Part shown: one piece after another, positions 17,901-25,988 of the stretch
How the letters are laid out: each line of letters starts with the position of its first letter
Numbering within the stretch: the stretch's first letter is position 1
Source of the DNA: JAXLQL01 sp046331625
GTDB taxonomy: Bacteria > Acidobacteriota > Terriglobia > Bryobacterales > Bryobacteraceae
Direction: 5' to 3'
Length of the DNA: 64,000 nt
Assembly (NCBI GenBank): GCA_046331625.1
Contig: JAXLQL010000008.1
Location: 1 to 64,000, forward strand
Program-made: the position numbers and the translations under genes
Notes under the pieces: model-generated
Told to the model about the DNA's origin: nothing
The model's input: only the letters and a program-made list of their open reading frames with translations
The model's database searches: none

Positions 17901-18227
17901 CTAGGCGGCTTCCCTCGTGGGACCGCGCCCGCACAGCCACGACTTGGCGGAGACAATGACGCGATGCGGCACTTCGGCTCCACGGAGCTTGGCGAGTTGT
18001 CCGGTGACATAGGTGGGCGTGTGGTTCCAAGGGAGAGCGACTTTGTTGGCGGGGAAGTCGGCGGGTCCGTGGAGGAAGAGGCAGGAGGGGAGGAGCGGCT
18101 CATCGCGGACTTCACCGGGGCGCGCGAGTTGGGCGATGGGGAAGGGCGTGACTGCGCCACCTTCGGTGGGGGCGAAGGCGAGGGCGGAGTTGGTGGTGCC
18201 GAGGTCGATGCCGACGATGAATTGCAT
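17901..18227 (-). pseudogene. Truncated 5' copy of the Hsp70-family gene
   Basis: The first about 99 codons match the Hsp70-like gene at 13291-15048 with few changes (GIDLGTTNSALAFAPTEGG, WNHTPTYVTGQLAKLRGA). Similarity at DNA level runs from about 17931 to 18272 against 14752 to about 15095, so the upstream region is also duplicated. After residue 99 the frame runs into unrelated sequence (RGPTREAA) and stops. All ATPase motifs after phosphate-1 are missing, so the product cannot be a functional ATPase. Confidence 0.85.
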
Positions 18228-18402
18228 GGACGGGTGAACTACTATTGTCGCCTGGGTGCGGACGCGGGAGTAGTATCGAGATCCGTATCGCGTTGCGGCG
18301 CGCGGTCAACCTGCGCCGGTTTGGAGAGTTGTCGACTGTGCGCTGATTCGCGCTTGGTCCGTGCGGGAGGAGCGGGATTCGGAGCTTGAGTGCTTGAGAT
18401 TC

Positions 18403-18436
18403 GACATAACGCCGGATTCTCGGAACCGCGCGGTCT
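18403..18436. repeat. Direct repeat, left of orphan antitoxin
   Basis: GACATAACGCCGGATTCTCGG followed by a GCGGTCT tail. It matches 18830-18862 over about 33 bp, so the two copies flank the orphan antitoxin gene in the same orientation. The core also occurs at 15275 and 22726. Confidence 0.6.
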
Positions 18437-18445
18437 ACATGTGCG

Positions 18446-18724
18446 TTAGACCAGTTCCAGGCGAATCTGGCGACCCACCGCCCCGGCGGCCTTGTGCAAC
18501 GTCGCAAGAGTGACTGCGTCGTTGTCCGGATCGAGAAACCGGTCAAGCGCGCGGCTAGTACGCATGCGTCGCGCCATCTCCGCCTTGCTGACTTTCTGTT
18601 CCTTCATCGCGGCCTCAACCTGACGCGCCAACACGCGCTTGATGGCGGCCGATGTGGTCTCTTCGTAGATGCCCTCCTCGCGGAGCCAACTATCGAAGGA
18701 CGATCCGATGTTTTTCTTTTTCAA
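18446..18724 (-). CDS. Orphan HTH antitoxin copy
   Basis: The 92 residues are nearly identical to the antitoxin at 16360-16641, with one Ala deleted inside the helix-turn-helix (RTSRALDRF instead of HTSRAALDRF) and a few substitutions. The ATG has become TTG, still preceded by AGGAGG. Directly upstream only a stub of the toxin 3' end remains (LKRKKEVALEKEKH in the -1 frame), so the partner toxin has been lost. It may act as an anti-addiction copy against the intact toxin or may be decaying. The deletion falls in the DNA-reading part, so repression may be impaired. Confidence 0.7.
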   Translation of the reverse strand: MKKKNIGSSFDSWLREEGIYEETTSAAIKRVLARQVEAAMKEQKVSKAEMARRMRTSRALDRFLDPDNDAVTLATLHKAAGAVGRQIRLELV

Positions 18725-18829
18725 GCGCCACCTCCTTTTTCCGTTTCAGCGCTGCGCTCCGACAGCGCCAACTGGGGTGCTCTTCGGAGGTTGCAGGGTC
18801 CAAGGGACACGCGTGGACCCGCTGAATGT

Positions 18830-18862
18830 GACATAGCGCCTGCTTCTCGGAAAGTGCGGTCT
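18830..18862. repeat. Direct repeat, right of orphan antitoxin
   Basis: GACATAGCGCCTGCTTCTCGG followed by GCGGTCT. It is the second copy of the 18403-18436 element, 427 bp apart and in the same orientation. Confidence 0.55.
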
Positions 18863-18992
18863 GCGCCAGGGGCCATCGGACCTCGCAGCAAGCGTTACTG
18901 GCGGAGCGCATCATAGATCGATTCAACTAGGTCAGGAAGTCCTCGACGGCACTTGCGTGGCCGCGTTTAAATCGTGGTTCGCCCCAGCCGCT

Positions 18993-20693
18993 CTAATTCT
19001 CGCCGCTCAGTGCGAGCGTGTCGGCCTCGGCGACGATCGAACTCGCGTCGCCCCACACGACATTATCGCTCCAGACGACATTGAATCCGCCCGTTCCGCT
19101 GGCTCCCCACACCACGTTGCTGCCCCATACGACGTTCGTGCCCGAAAGGATATTGCTGCCCCACACTACGTTCGAGCCCCACACCACGTTGGATCCCCAG
19201 ACCACATTCAAACCCGACGCGCTGAAGTCGAGCACGGCCCGGGAATTGACTGCATCCCATACCACCGCCGGCGACAATGCCGCAGCTGATGCCTTGTCCG
19301 TATTGGCCACGGCGGCTGCAATATCGAGATAGCCTGCTCCGATTGTGAAAATGTCATGCGTACTGTTGTAGGTGGCGCCAGTGGCTGCATCAGTCGCCGT
19401 TGAAGTCAGCGGAAAGCCCTTCCAGGCCGTCTTCATCAGCCGCGCCTTCACCTGGTCTGGCGTCAGCGTGGGATCGCGTTGCAGCATCAGCGCCACCGCG
19501 CCGCTCACTACCGGAGTGGCCATGCTGGTGCCACTCAGCCAATAGTAGTAGTCACTGCGTTGATTCGTGGCCGTGACGTTCTTCTGGAAATACTGCAGCA
19601 GCACGCCATTCGACGGGTACGCGTTCCGCATGCGCCCTCCGCCAGCTAGCAACGCGACCATCTGGTTCCCGGGTGCCACGATATCGGGCTTCACCACGTG
19701 GTCGAACTGCGTGGGGCCCTTCGAACTGTAACTCGCAATGGCGTCGTCGCTGCGGCTGGTGGTGCCCTTCGTTTTTGCCGCGCCCACCGTGATCACGTAG
19801 GGGTCGTTGCCCGGCGCCGCGATGGTACCGTAGCCTTGCGTTCCCGCCGAGTTGTTGCGGCCTTCGTTGCCCGCGGCGGCGACCACTACGATTCCCGCTT
19901 TCCAAGCCTTCTCTACCGCCTGGCACAACGGGTCGGTCTTATAGCTCTGCGACACGCCGCGCCCCAACGAGAGGTTGATCACTCGGATGTTGTACTGCGA
20001 CTTGAGACTCACCGCCTTCTGAATGGCGGCGATTACGTCACTGTCTTTCCCGCTGCTGAAGCGGTCAAGAGCCGCCAGATTGATGATGTTGGCCTCGGGC
20101 GCGATCCCTTTGAACGTTCTCGTATAGGTCGTTCCCGCCGAATTGGCGCCCCGGCCGGCGATGATGCCGGCCACGTGCGTACCGTGACCGGCGAGATCGT
20201 CAGTGGTGGTGTCGGTCCGGAAGTATTGGTTGTAGACCACGCGTGAGCTTCCGCTGGAATTGTATAGGTCAGTGTGGTACGCAACGCCCGTGTCGATCAC
20301 CGCAATGCCGATTCCCTTACCGGTGAGCCCATAGCTCGACCAAGCCGACGGAGCTCCTACCGTGGCTGCCGTGACATCCATGGAGGCCTTCACCTGCCCA
20401 TCGCTCGAGATCCGCACCACCTCCGGCAAGGCCGCGAGCTTTTCGATCGACGCGGCGGGAACTTCGTAGGCGGCGCTGTCGATCAGGGCCAGTTCCCGGC
20501 GCAAGACGCCTCCGTGGCGTGACACCAGTCCGTGCAAACGCTTCGTGGGCTTCCCGGCAAACTGGACAATGACGCCCACCTTGCGTGTCTGCGCGAGCCC
20601 AGCTAGCTCTGGGGCGATCTTTTGATCCATTCCAGCCTGGACCACACCGGCGAACAGGCAACCGGACAAAACGGCCGCGATTGGGTACTTCAT
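18993..20693 (-). CDS. S8 subtilisin-like peptidase with NVVWG C-terminal repeats
   Basis: The protein has 566 residues. I chose ATG 20693 because it starts a signal peptide (MKYPIAAVLSGCLFAGVVQA). An inhibitor-I9-like propeptide (residues 25-105) precedes the catalytic domain. The triad is Asp134 (AVIDTGVAYH), His170 (AGHGTHVAGIIAG) and Ser390 (SGTSMATPVVSGA). The last about 60 residues repeat NVVWGS six to eight times with variations (NILSGT, NVVWSD). Such Trp-rich hexapeptide tails recur on acidobacterial subtilases; their function is not known to me. It is presumably secreted and self-processing. A TGTCCA/TGGACA operator-like palindrome lies about 100 bp upstream. Confidence 0.88.
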   Translation of the reverse strand: MKYPIAAVLSGCLFAGVVQAGMDQKIAPELAGLAQTRKVGVIVQFAGKPTKRLHGLVSRHGGVLRRELALIDSAAYEVPAASIEKLAALPEVVRISSDGQVKASMDVTAATVGAPSAWSSYGLTGKGIGIAVIDTGVAYHTDLYNSSGSSRVVYNQYFRTDTTTDDLAGHGTHVAGIIAGRGANSAGTTYTRTFKGIAPEANIINLAALDRFSSGKDSDVIAAIQKAVSLKSQYNIRVINLSLGRGVSQSYKTDPLCQAVEKAWKAGIVVVAAAGNEGRNNSAGTQGYGTIAAPGNDPYVITVGAAKTKGTTSRSDDAIASYSSKGPTQFDHVVKPDIVAPGNQMVALLAGGGRMRNAYPSNGVLLQYFQKNVTATNQRSDYYYWLSGTSMATPVVSGAVALMLQRDPTLTPDQVKARLMKTAWKGFPLTSTATDAATGATYNSTHDIFTIGAGYLDIAAAVANTDKASAAALSPAVVWDAVNSRAVLDFSASGLNVVWGSNVVWGSNVVWGSNILSGTNVVWGSNVVWGASGTGGFNVVWSDNVVWGDASSIVAEADTLALSGEN

Positions 20694-20794
20694 GCTATCG
20701 AACCGTGCATGTCTGAGACCACCTTGGCTGGTCCGCAACGCAAAGAAAACGCACAACGTATTGAAATCAGGGCACTTCTGTAAATCAGACAACC

Positions 20795-20811
20795 TGTCCA
20801 GGAAATGGACA
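20795..20811. promoter_or_regulatory. Perfect inverted repeat upstream of the subtilase gene
   Basis: TGTCCA, a 5-base spacer and TGGACA form a 17-bp palindrome typical in size of a dimeric repressor site. It lies about 100 bp upstream of the subtilase ATG on the minus strand. No promoter boxes are clear enough to place it relative to transcription. Confidence 0.4.
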
Positions 20812-20992
20812 AAATGTCTCGGGAGCGGCAGCTCACGAACGAACCGCACCCCGCTTTTGATAGACGATAAGGCTGTTATCGTCCCCTATTTCAGCGCGCG
20901 CTTCGCCATGCGGCAGCCCGGCCTAAACCGGCGAACGCTAACTCTACTGACCCCACCGGCCAGACCGGTGTGACATTCTGAATAGCTGCACC

Positions 20993-22363
20993 ATGTCCAT
21001 CGCCCTTCTTGCGTTGCTGGCGGCAGTTCCGGATTGGTCCGCCGTCTACCCGGAACTCCTCCGCCATTTCCAGGCCCTCGTTCGTTTCGACACCTCTGAC
21101 CCTCCGGGTCACGAAGCCGAAGCCGCCGAGTACCTGCGCAAGGTTCTCGCCGGCGAAGGCATTCCGGTCCAAGTCATCGCCATCGACCCCAGGCGCCCCA
21201 ACGTCATCGCCCGTCTCCGGGGCAGCGGCAACAAGCGTCCCCTGCTGCTCATGGGCCACACCGACGTTGTCGGCGTCCAGCCCGACAAGTGGAAGTTCCC
21301 TCCCTTCTCGGCCACCCTCTCTGACGGCTACGTCTATGGCCGCGGCACGCTCGACGACAAAGATAATGTTGCCGCCGGTTTGATGACGATGATTCTGCTC
21401 CAGCGCCAGAAAGTGAAGCTCGACCGCGACATTATCTTCCTCGCCGAAGCAGGCGAGGAAGGCAGCATGCAATACGGCATCGCCCATCTTGTCGAGAAGC
21501 ACTGGCCGCTCATTGACGCCGAATACTGCCTGGCGGAAGGGGGCGGCGTGCGCCGGCGCAACGGTCGCGAGCACCGCATGCTCGTCAGCACCACCGAAAA
21601 GAACCCCACTGCCGTCAAACTCATCGCGCGTGGCACCGCTGGCCACGGTTCCGCACCGCTTCCCGACAACGCGCTCGAACGCTTGGCCGGAGCCATTGGC
21701 CGCATCTCCTCCTGGCGCACACCGATTCAGTGGAACGACACAACCCGCACTTACTTCGAGAAACTCGCCCAAGTCAGTCCCCCGGAACAGGCCGCTCGCT
21801 ACAAAGCCCTCCTCGACCCCCAGCACACAGCCGCCGCCCAGGACTATCTCCGCCAGCACGAGCCAGCGCACTACTCGATGCTGCGCACCTCCATCACCCC
21901 CACCATCGTCCAGGGCGGTTACCGCGTCAACATCATCCCGTCCCAGGCGGAAGCCGTCTTCGACGTCCGCACCATGCCCGGCGAGGACCCCGAGACCTTC
22001 GTCGCCTCCCTGCGCAGAATCGTCAACGACTCTTCCATCGAGGTCATCCACACGCCGCGCCGTGATGTCCCCATCGGCGCGCCCTCGCGTCTCGACACGC
22101 CGCTCTATCGCATCCTGGAAGAAGCACAGCGCCGCATTTATCCCGGTGCGGTCACCATCCCCACGATGTCCACCGGCGGATCCGACAAAGCATATCTCCA
22201 GGCCCGCGGCGTTCAGTGCTACGGCATCGGCCCCGCATCCGACGATGAAGACGGGCCCAAAGGCTTCGGCGCCCATAGCGACCAGGAACGCATCCTCGAA
22301 CAGGAACTCTACCGCTTCGTCCGCTTCAACTGGGACGTCGTCACGTCACTCGCCGCGCAGTAA
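20993..22363 (+). CDS. M20 family metallopeptidase/amidohydrolase
   Basis: The protein has 456 residues with a short hydrophobic N-terminus (MSIALLALLAAVPDWSAVYP). The M20 metal ligands are visible: LLLMGHTDVVGV (first His and the Asp following), GRGTLDDKDNVA (bridging Asp), LAEAGEEGS (catalytic Glu pair near 155) and the C-terminal GFGAHSDQERI (last His). The dimerisation domain is in the middle (RGTAGHGSAPLPDNALERL). Likely substrates are acylated amino acids or dipeptides. It is the only plus-strand gene in this stretch. Confidence 0.88.
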   Translation: MSIALLALLAAVPDWSAVYPELLRHFQALVRFDTSDPPGHEAEAAEYLRKVLAGEGIPVQVIAIDPRRPNVIARLRGSGNKRPLLLMGHTDVVGVQPDKWKFPPFSATLSDGYVYGRGTLDDKDNVAAGLMTMILLQRQKVKLDRDIIFLAEAGEEGSMQYGIAHLVEKHWPLIDAEYCLAEGGGVRRRNGREHRMLVSTTEKNPTAVKLIARGTAGHGSAPLPDNALERLAGAIGRISSWRTPIQWNDTTRTYFEKLAQVSPPEQAARYKALLDPQHTAAAQDYLRQHEPAHYSMLRTSITPTIVQGGYRVNIIPSQAEAVFDVRTMPGEDPETFVASLRRIVNDSSIEVIHTPRRDVPIGAPSRLDTPLYRILEEAQRRIYPGAVTIPTMSTGGSDKAYLQARGVQCYGIGPASDDEDGPKGFGAHSDQERILEQELYRFVRFNWDVVTSLAAQ

Positions 22364-22917
22364 CGAACAGCCATCGCTACGGGAAGGCCATTGTCTGTCA
22401 GCGCCACGGCTCGGCCCGATCTCGCGGGGGCGGCTGCGCCACGTTCCTTGGGCCGCTCCATCTATCGCGCACGCAGTGCGGCCAATGCGGGGCCAGATCC
22501 AGTCGAAGGCGATGGCCCATCGCAAGAGCGGCGCGCTACAAGGTGTGCAGGGTGACGCTCGTATTTCCAGGATCGGACAACCGATCGTGTGCGCGGCGGC
22601 TGGTCCGCGTCCGGGCACCATGGCAGACTCCTTTCACCGCCTGAGGCATCGGGGTGCGTTCCACGAGAAGCCCATCGAACGGCGAGCCGATTTTGCCCTT
22701 TTTCTTTCAACGCCAACCAACGCTCGACATGACGCCGGACTGCCGAACGTGGGACGGGGGGACGAAGAGGTTCCTTTTCCCATTCGGAGAACAAGCTCTA
22801 CAGTTCCCGGCTACACGCGACCTGTATGTGCTGGAGGTGCTTTCAGCGCGTGGTCATGTCCAATGGCGATGCGCGCAGCTCGGAGATTTGTCCCATCGTT
22901 GCATGAGTCGGGCATCT
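22364..22917. other. Gene-free stretch containing a dispersed repeat
   Basis: No frame here looks like a protein. The part at 22726-22820 aligns with 15275-15370 (GACATGACGCCGGACTGCCG, then a G-rich/C-rich degenerate hairpin and ACAAGCTCTAC). The rest shows no recognised feature. Confidence 0.55.
22726..22820. repeat. Degenerate copy of the GACATAACGCC repeat
   Basis: About 95 bp align with 15275-15370, including the core, the GGACGGGGG/TTCC hairpin region and the tail. It lies about 100 bp past the 3' end of the thioredoxin-like gene. Confidence 0.55.
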
Positions 22918-23757
22918 TCAAAATCGCAACTCGGTGCGCCCAAGCATCTTGAGGAATGTCTGCATGGAGGGTCTGCCCGGCAAATAGGCAACAACTCGGC
23001 CCTGGCGGTCATAAATGAAGCTGTGAGGAAGTCCGGCCACTCGGAACTGCTCCTTGATCGCGCCAGCAGGATCGATCAACACGGGGTAGTTCATTTTGCG
23101 CTCTGCGACAAACCTCCTGACGATTGAAGCGTCCTCATTGGAGATCGCCAGTATCACTAATCCTTGTGCCGCGAAGCGCCTGTAGATCTCGGCCAAGTCA
23201 GGCAACTCCGCCTGACATGGCGGGCACCAGGTGGCCCAAAAATTGACAACCACTACCTTGCCCTCGAGGCTCTTCAAGTTCCACCGCTTTCCGCTCGAGT
23301 CAGACAGCGTGAAGTCCAGATCAGCCCGATGCTTGTCGTTGACGGCAAGCTTCTCCATTGCCGCGGTGTAGTTCGAATCATCTAGCGATACCGCCAGACC
23401 GTGGTAACGAACCAGTTCCGCCAAGGTCAAGTAAGCGGCGTGCTCGCGACCGCTGGGCGACTTCCTCAGCGCGTCGGCCAGAGTGTTCGCGATGTCCAGC
23501 AGGGTACTGTCCTCACTTCCATCGACCCCGTCGATCGCGAGATTGTGGGCCAGCGCAACTGCGAACTCTTTGGGCTGCTGGCGTATCCTAATCGCGAGTT
23601 CTTTGATGGCTTTTGCTCTCTCCCCGTCTGGAAGTTTCTTCAGCCCCGAGATTTCTTGATCCAGCGCCTTTGCGACAGCCAGCCTGCTAGCCTCCTGAGC
23701 GCCGAGGATAGCAGTCGCGCAGACGACAACCACAATTTTGGAAATAGAAGCCCGCAT
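22918..23757 (-). CDS. TlpA-like thioredoxin-fold protein
   Basis: The protein has 279 residues from ATG 23757 (MRASISKIVVVVCATAILGA, a signal peptide); two further in-frame starts lie up to 12 codons upstream. Residues about 30-135 form a helical domain of unknown type (ELAIRIRQQPKEFAVALAHN). A redoxin domain follows, with NFWATWCPPCQAELPDLAEI (active-site CPPC) and the cis-Pro loop FRVAGLPHSFIYD. TlpA/ResA proteins act in the periplasm on cytochrome maturation or oxidative protein repair. No cytochrome genes are nearby, so the partner is unknown. Confidence 0.83.
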   Translation of the reverse strand: MRASISKIVVVVCATAILGAQEASRLAVAKALDQEISGLKKLPDGERAKAIKELAIRIRQQPKEFAVALAHNLAIDGVDGSEDSTLLDIANTLADALRKSPSGREHAAYLTLAELVRYHGLAVSLDDSNYTAAMEKLAVNDKHRADLDFTLSDSSGKRWNLKSLEGKVVVVNFWATWCPPCQAELPDLAEIYRRFAAQGLVILAISNEDASIVRRFVAERKMNYPVLIDPAGAIKEQFRVAGLPHSFIYDRQGRVVAYLPGRPSMQTFLKMLGRTELRF

Positions 23758-23954
23758 AGAAGCCATGGATATCTGCGACCAGTATAGGTCCAAGGCACCC
23801 GAAGGGTCTCACGGAGTCCACAACCATGAGACGCCACAGGCCCGGAAAGATCCGTGCAACGCGATGGCTCGTACGCGGGGGTGGATCGGCCATTCAAGGC
23901 TCTCCACGAATCGCGAGGACAAATCCCGCGAGAACTGGTGATCTTCTTGACGGC

Positions 23955-24062
23955 GCGCCGATCGGCCACGCGAATCCCAAGTCCCGGGACTCAGCCATCC
24001 CGTACCGGCTCACGCTCGCCGTCCTGACGGTAGGAACCGGCGGGCAGGCGCTAAGAGACCTG
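23955..24062 (-). pseudogene. Relic of the RelE/HigB toxin gene
   Basis: On the minus strand this stretch matches the 5' third of the toxin gene at 16638-17006: CGGGCAGGCG before AAGAGACCTG, and further on a translation reading RDLGFAWPIGAP against RDVEFAWPIGMP. An internal stretch is deleted, the frame is broken and there is no antitoxin. It is the third trace of this TA family in 8 kb. Confidence 0.6.
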
Positions 24063-24159
24063 GGCTGCCGCGGTGTATCAGCGATCGCTTGAATCGAGCT
24101 CGACGCAGACACTCAACCCATCGGAACTGGCAAAGTTCGCGTTGGCGCGGCTCTCAGCA

Positions 24160-25188
24160 CTACTGCACCGTCTGCGGCACCGGCGCCGCGGCAATGATCG
24201 CGATCACCGCGATCAGTCCCAGAAACTCGATGAGTGTCCGCGTGTCATTCTCCTCGGCCGTGTCCTTGGTGAAGCACCGCCATGCCGAGCCGAGCGCAAC
24301 CAGAAAGAACATCCCCTCGCCGCTCAGGATTCCGGACACGAACAGCGCAACCGCCACCGCGATCCTTCCCGCGCGCGACAAGGCGCGAGTAGCGCGCGCG
24401 CCATCCAGCGTCCAGATCGGGATCAGGTTGAACAGGTTTACCACAGCGCCGAAATGCGCGATCACCAGCATCACCGGCGCCGCCGTCAGCCAATAGAGCA
24501 CCAGCGCTGCGATGGCCGCTCCGCTTCCCCATCTCGGACCCCCCAGCCCGATCCGCGCATCTTCCACCGGGTTCACGGGCGACTTCAATCCGATGAACGC
24601 GCCCATCAGCGGAATGAACGCGGGCGCCGTCGTCGGGATGCCGAGCCGGCGGGCTTCCCAGATGTGCCCCATTTCGTGAACGTAAATCGAGAGCACCAGA
24701 CCGAGCGCGAAGGGCCAACCGTAGAGCGCCCAGTATGCGCCGAAAGAAACAAACATCGTCGATAATGTTCCGAGCTTGCTGAAGCCGAAAAGCAGCAGCT
24801 TTCCCTTGCTCGCCACCAGCAGCAGCGCGCCCTTGAACTTCCAGGCGAGCGCGCCGAGCACACTGGCGGGTCCTGCTGCTTTCTTCGCCCAACCGCTCTT
24901 GCCCGAAGCCTCTGTCGCCGTGGCATCGGCGCGATCGGCCTGTGTGCTGAGCTCGGTGACGCGGGCGGCGATGGTGGCGTACTGCGGCGCATCCGTTGGA
25001 AGCAAACCCAGCGCTTCGCGCCACCGCCGCAACGCATCGGCTACCTGGCCTTGCTGCTCGAAGCTCTGCGCCTCTCCCGCGAGGATCTTCAGTTGCTCGG
25101 CGAAGATGAGCGCGCCACAGATGGGGCAGCGGCGCGAGCCCGGCGGCGTACCGGCTTGGCAACTCGGACAAGCTAACGAAGGATTCAT
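24160..25188 (-). CDS. M50-type site-2 protease homologue with N-terminal zinc ribbon
   Basis: The protein has 342 residues. Residues 8-26 hold a zinc ribbon (CPSCQAGTPPGSRRCPIC). A helical, TPR-like stretch (AQSFEQQGQVADALRRWREA) and a linker follow. The membrane part has the metalloprotease motif IYVHEMGHIWEARRLG (HExxH near residue 180) and the second conserved motif NLFNLIPIWTLDGARATRAL, whose Asp is the third ligand. Site-2 proteases cut membrane-bound regulators. It is the last gene of a three-gene minus-strand run, 13 bp after the previous gene. Confidence 0.82.
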   Translation of the reverse strand: MNPSLACPSCQAGTPPGSRRCPICGALIFAEQLKILAGEAQSFEQQGQVADALRRWREALGLLPTDAPQYATIAARVTELSTQADRADATATEASGKSGWAKKAAGPASVLGALAWKFKGALLLVASKGKLLLFGFSKLGTLSTMFVSFGAYWALYGWPFALGLVLSIYVHEMGHIWEARRLGIPTTAPAFIPLMGAFIGLKSPVNPVEDARIGLGGPRWGSGAAIAALVLYWLTAAPVMLVIAHFGAVVNLFNLIPIWTLDGARATRALSRAGRIAVAVALFVSGILSGEGMFFLVALGSAWRCFTKDTAEENDTRTLIEFLGLIAVIAIIAAAPVPQTVQ

Positions 25189-25201
25189 GTGTGTGCGGGG
25201 C

Positions 25202-25981
25202 TCAGGCGGACGCGTTGAGTGAGAACGGCCCGGTGACTTCCGGCGGCGGTTTGCGATTGATCCGCCAAGCCTCGAACAATCCGAACGCGATGATCAACAA
25301 CCCCAGGATATTCGAAAACCCGCCCATGAAGGGAATCGCCAGGGTGAGGAAAAACAACATCACCAGCGCCACCAGGAACTGGCCAAATGTGACCGGACCC
25401 TGCGGCTCGCTCTCATTCTTGGCGTCCTTCGGCGGATCTGTGGCCGCGCCCTTGACTTGCCCGGTATTGGATTTTGCCGCGACAGCCGAAGCCTGTTTGC
25501 CCGAAGCGAGTTCCTTGATGCCCAGCACCAGATAACTTCCCGTGATCGAGAGATAAGTAAGCCCCACTGCGATCCACTGGAGCTTCCGCCCGCCTCGGCC
25601 AAAACCTCCATGCCGAACCGCACGGCCCACCAACCAGCCCACGCCGATCGCGAGATATCCAATTTCGTAACCGGTAGTGGCGAGCACGATGAAGTAGACG
25701 ATCATTCCCAAGAATGCCGCGCCCGAGCCGAACAGCAGCGCGCGCAGAATTCCGCGCGCTCCCGGACCGGGAGGAATCGCCGCGAGCGCAGTTTCGCCGC
25801 ACGAAACGCAAAGCACTTCCTGCGTGGCCGTGGCGTAGTAATTCTCCACCACCGGATTCCCGCATCGCGGGCAAACCCTGGCCGGTTGCTCGGCGGGTGC
25901 GAGCGGCGCGGGTTGGTCAAAGCTCAAGTCCGCCGATTGCGCCGAAGGATCTGGCTCCGGATTCAGTCCGAGTTGCTGCAT
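25202..25981 (-). CDS. Zinc-ribbon membrane protein, function unknown
   Basis: The protein has 259 residues. An N-terminal proline-rich stretch is followed by a four-Cys zinc ribbon (VCPRCGNPVVENYYA, then VLCVSCGETAL, residues 37-65). Four or so membrane helices follow (FLGMIVYFIVLATTG, IGYLAIGVGWLVGRAV, LGLLIIAFGLFEAWRINR). It has no enzyme motif. Its position between a GT39-like protein and a zinc-ribbon M50 protease, with only 7 and 13 bp gaps, suggests a joint membrane function. Confidence 0.7.
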   Translation of the reverse strand: MQQLGLNPEPDPSAQSADLSFDQPAPLAPAEQPARVCPRCGNPVVENYYATATQEVLCVSCGETALAAIPPGPGARGILRALLFGSGAAFLGMIVYFIVLATTGYEIGYLAIGVGWLVGRAVRHGGFGRGGRKLQWIAVGLTYLSITGSYLVLGIKELASGKQASAVAAKSNTGQVKGAATDPPKDAKNESEPQGPVTFGQFLVALVMLFFLTLAIPFMGGFSNILGLLIIAFGLFEAWRINRKPPPEVTGPFSLNASA

Positions 25982-25988
25982 TTCTCGA

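Noticed and set aside
20954..20970. CACCGG/CCGGTG hairpin before the M20 gene as terminator
   Set aside because: The stem is only 6 bp, no T-run follows on either strand, and it lies only 23 bases before a start codon.
15263..22820. GACATAnCGCC repeats as integron attC sites
   Set aside because: The cores are direct, not paired inverted simple sites, the consensus GTTRRRY is not met, spacing is irregular, and no integrase is in the window.
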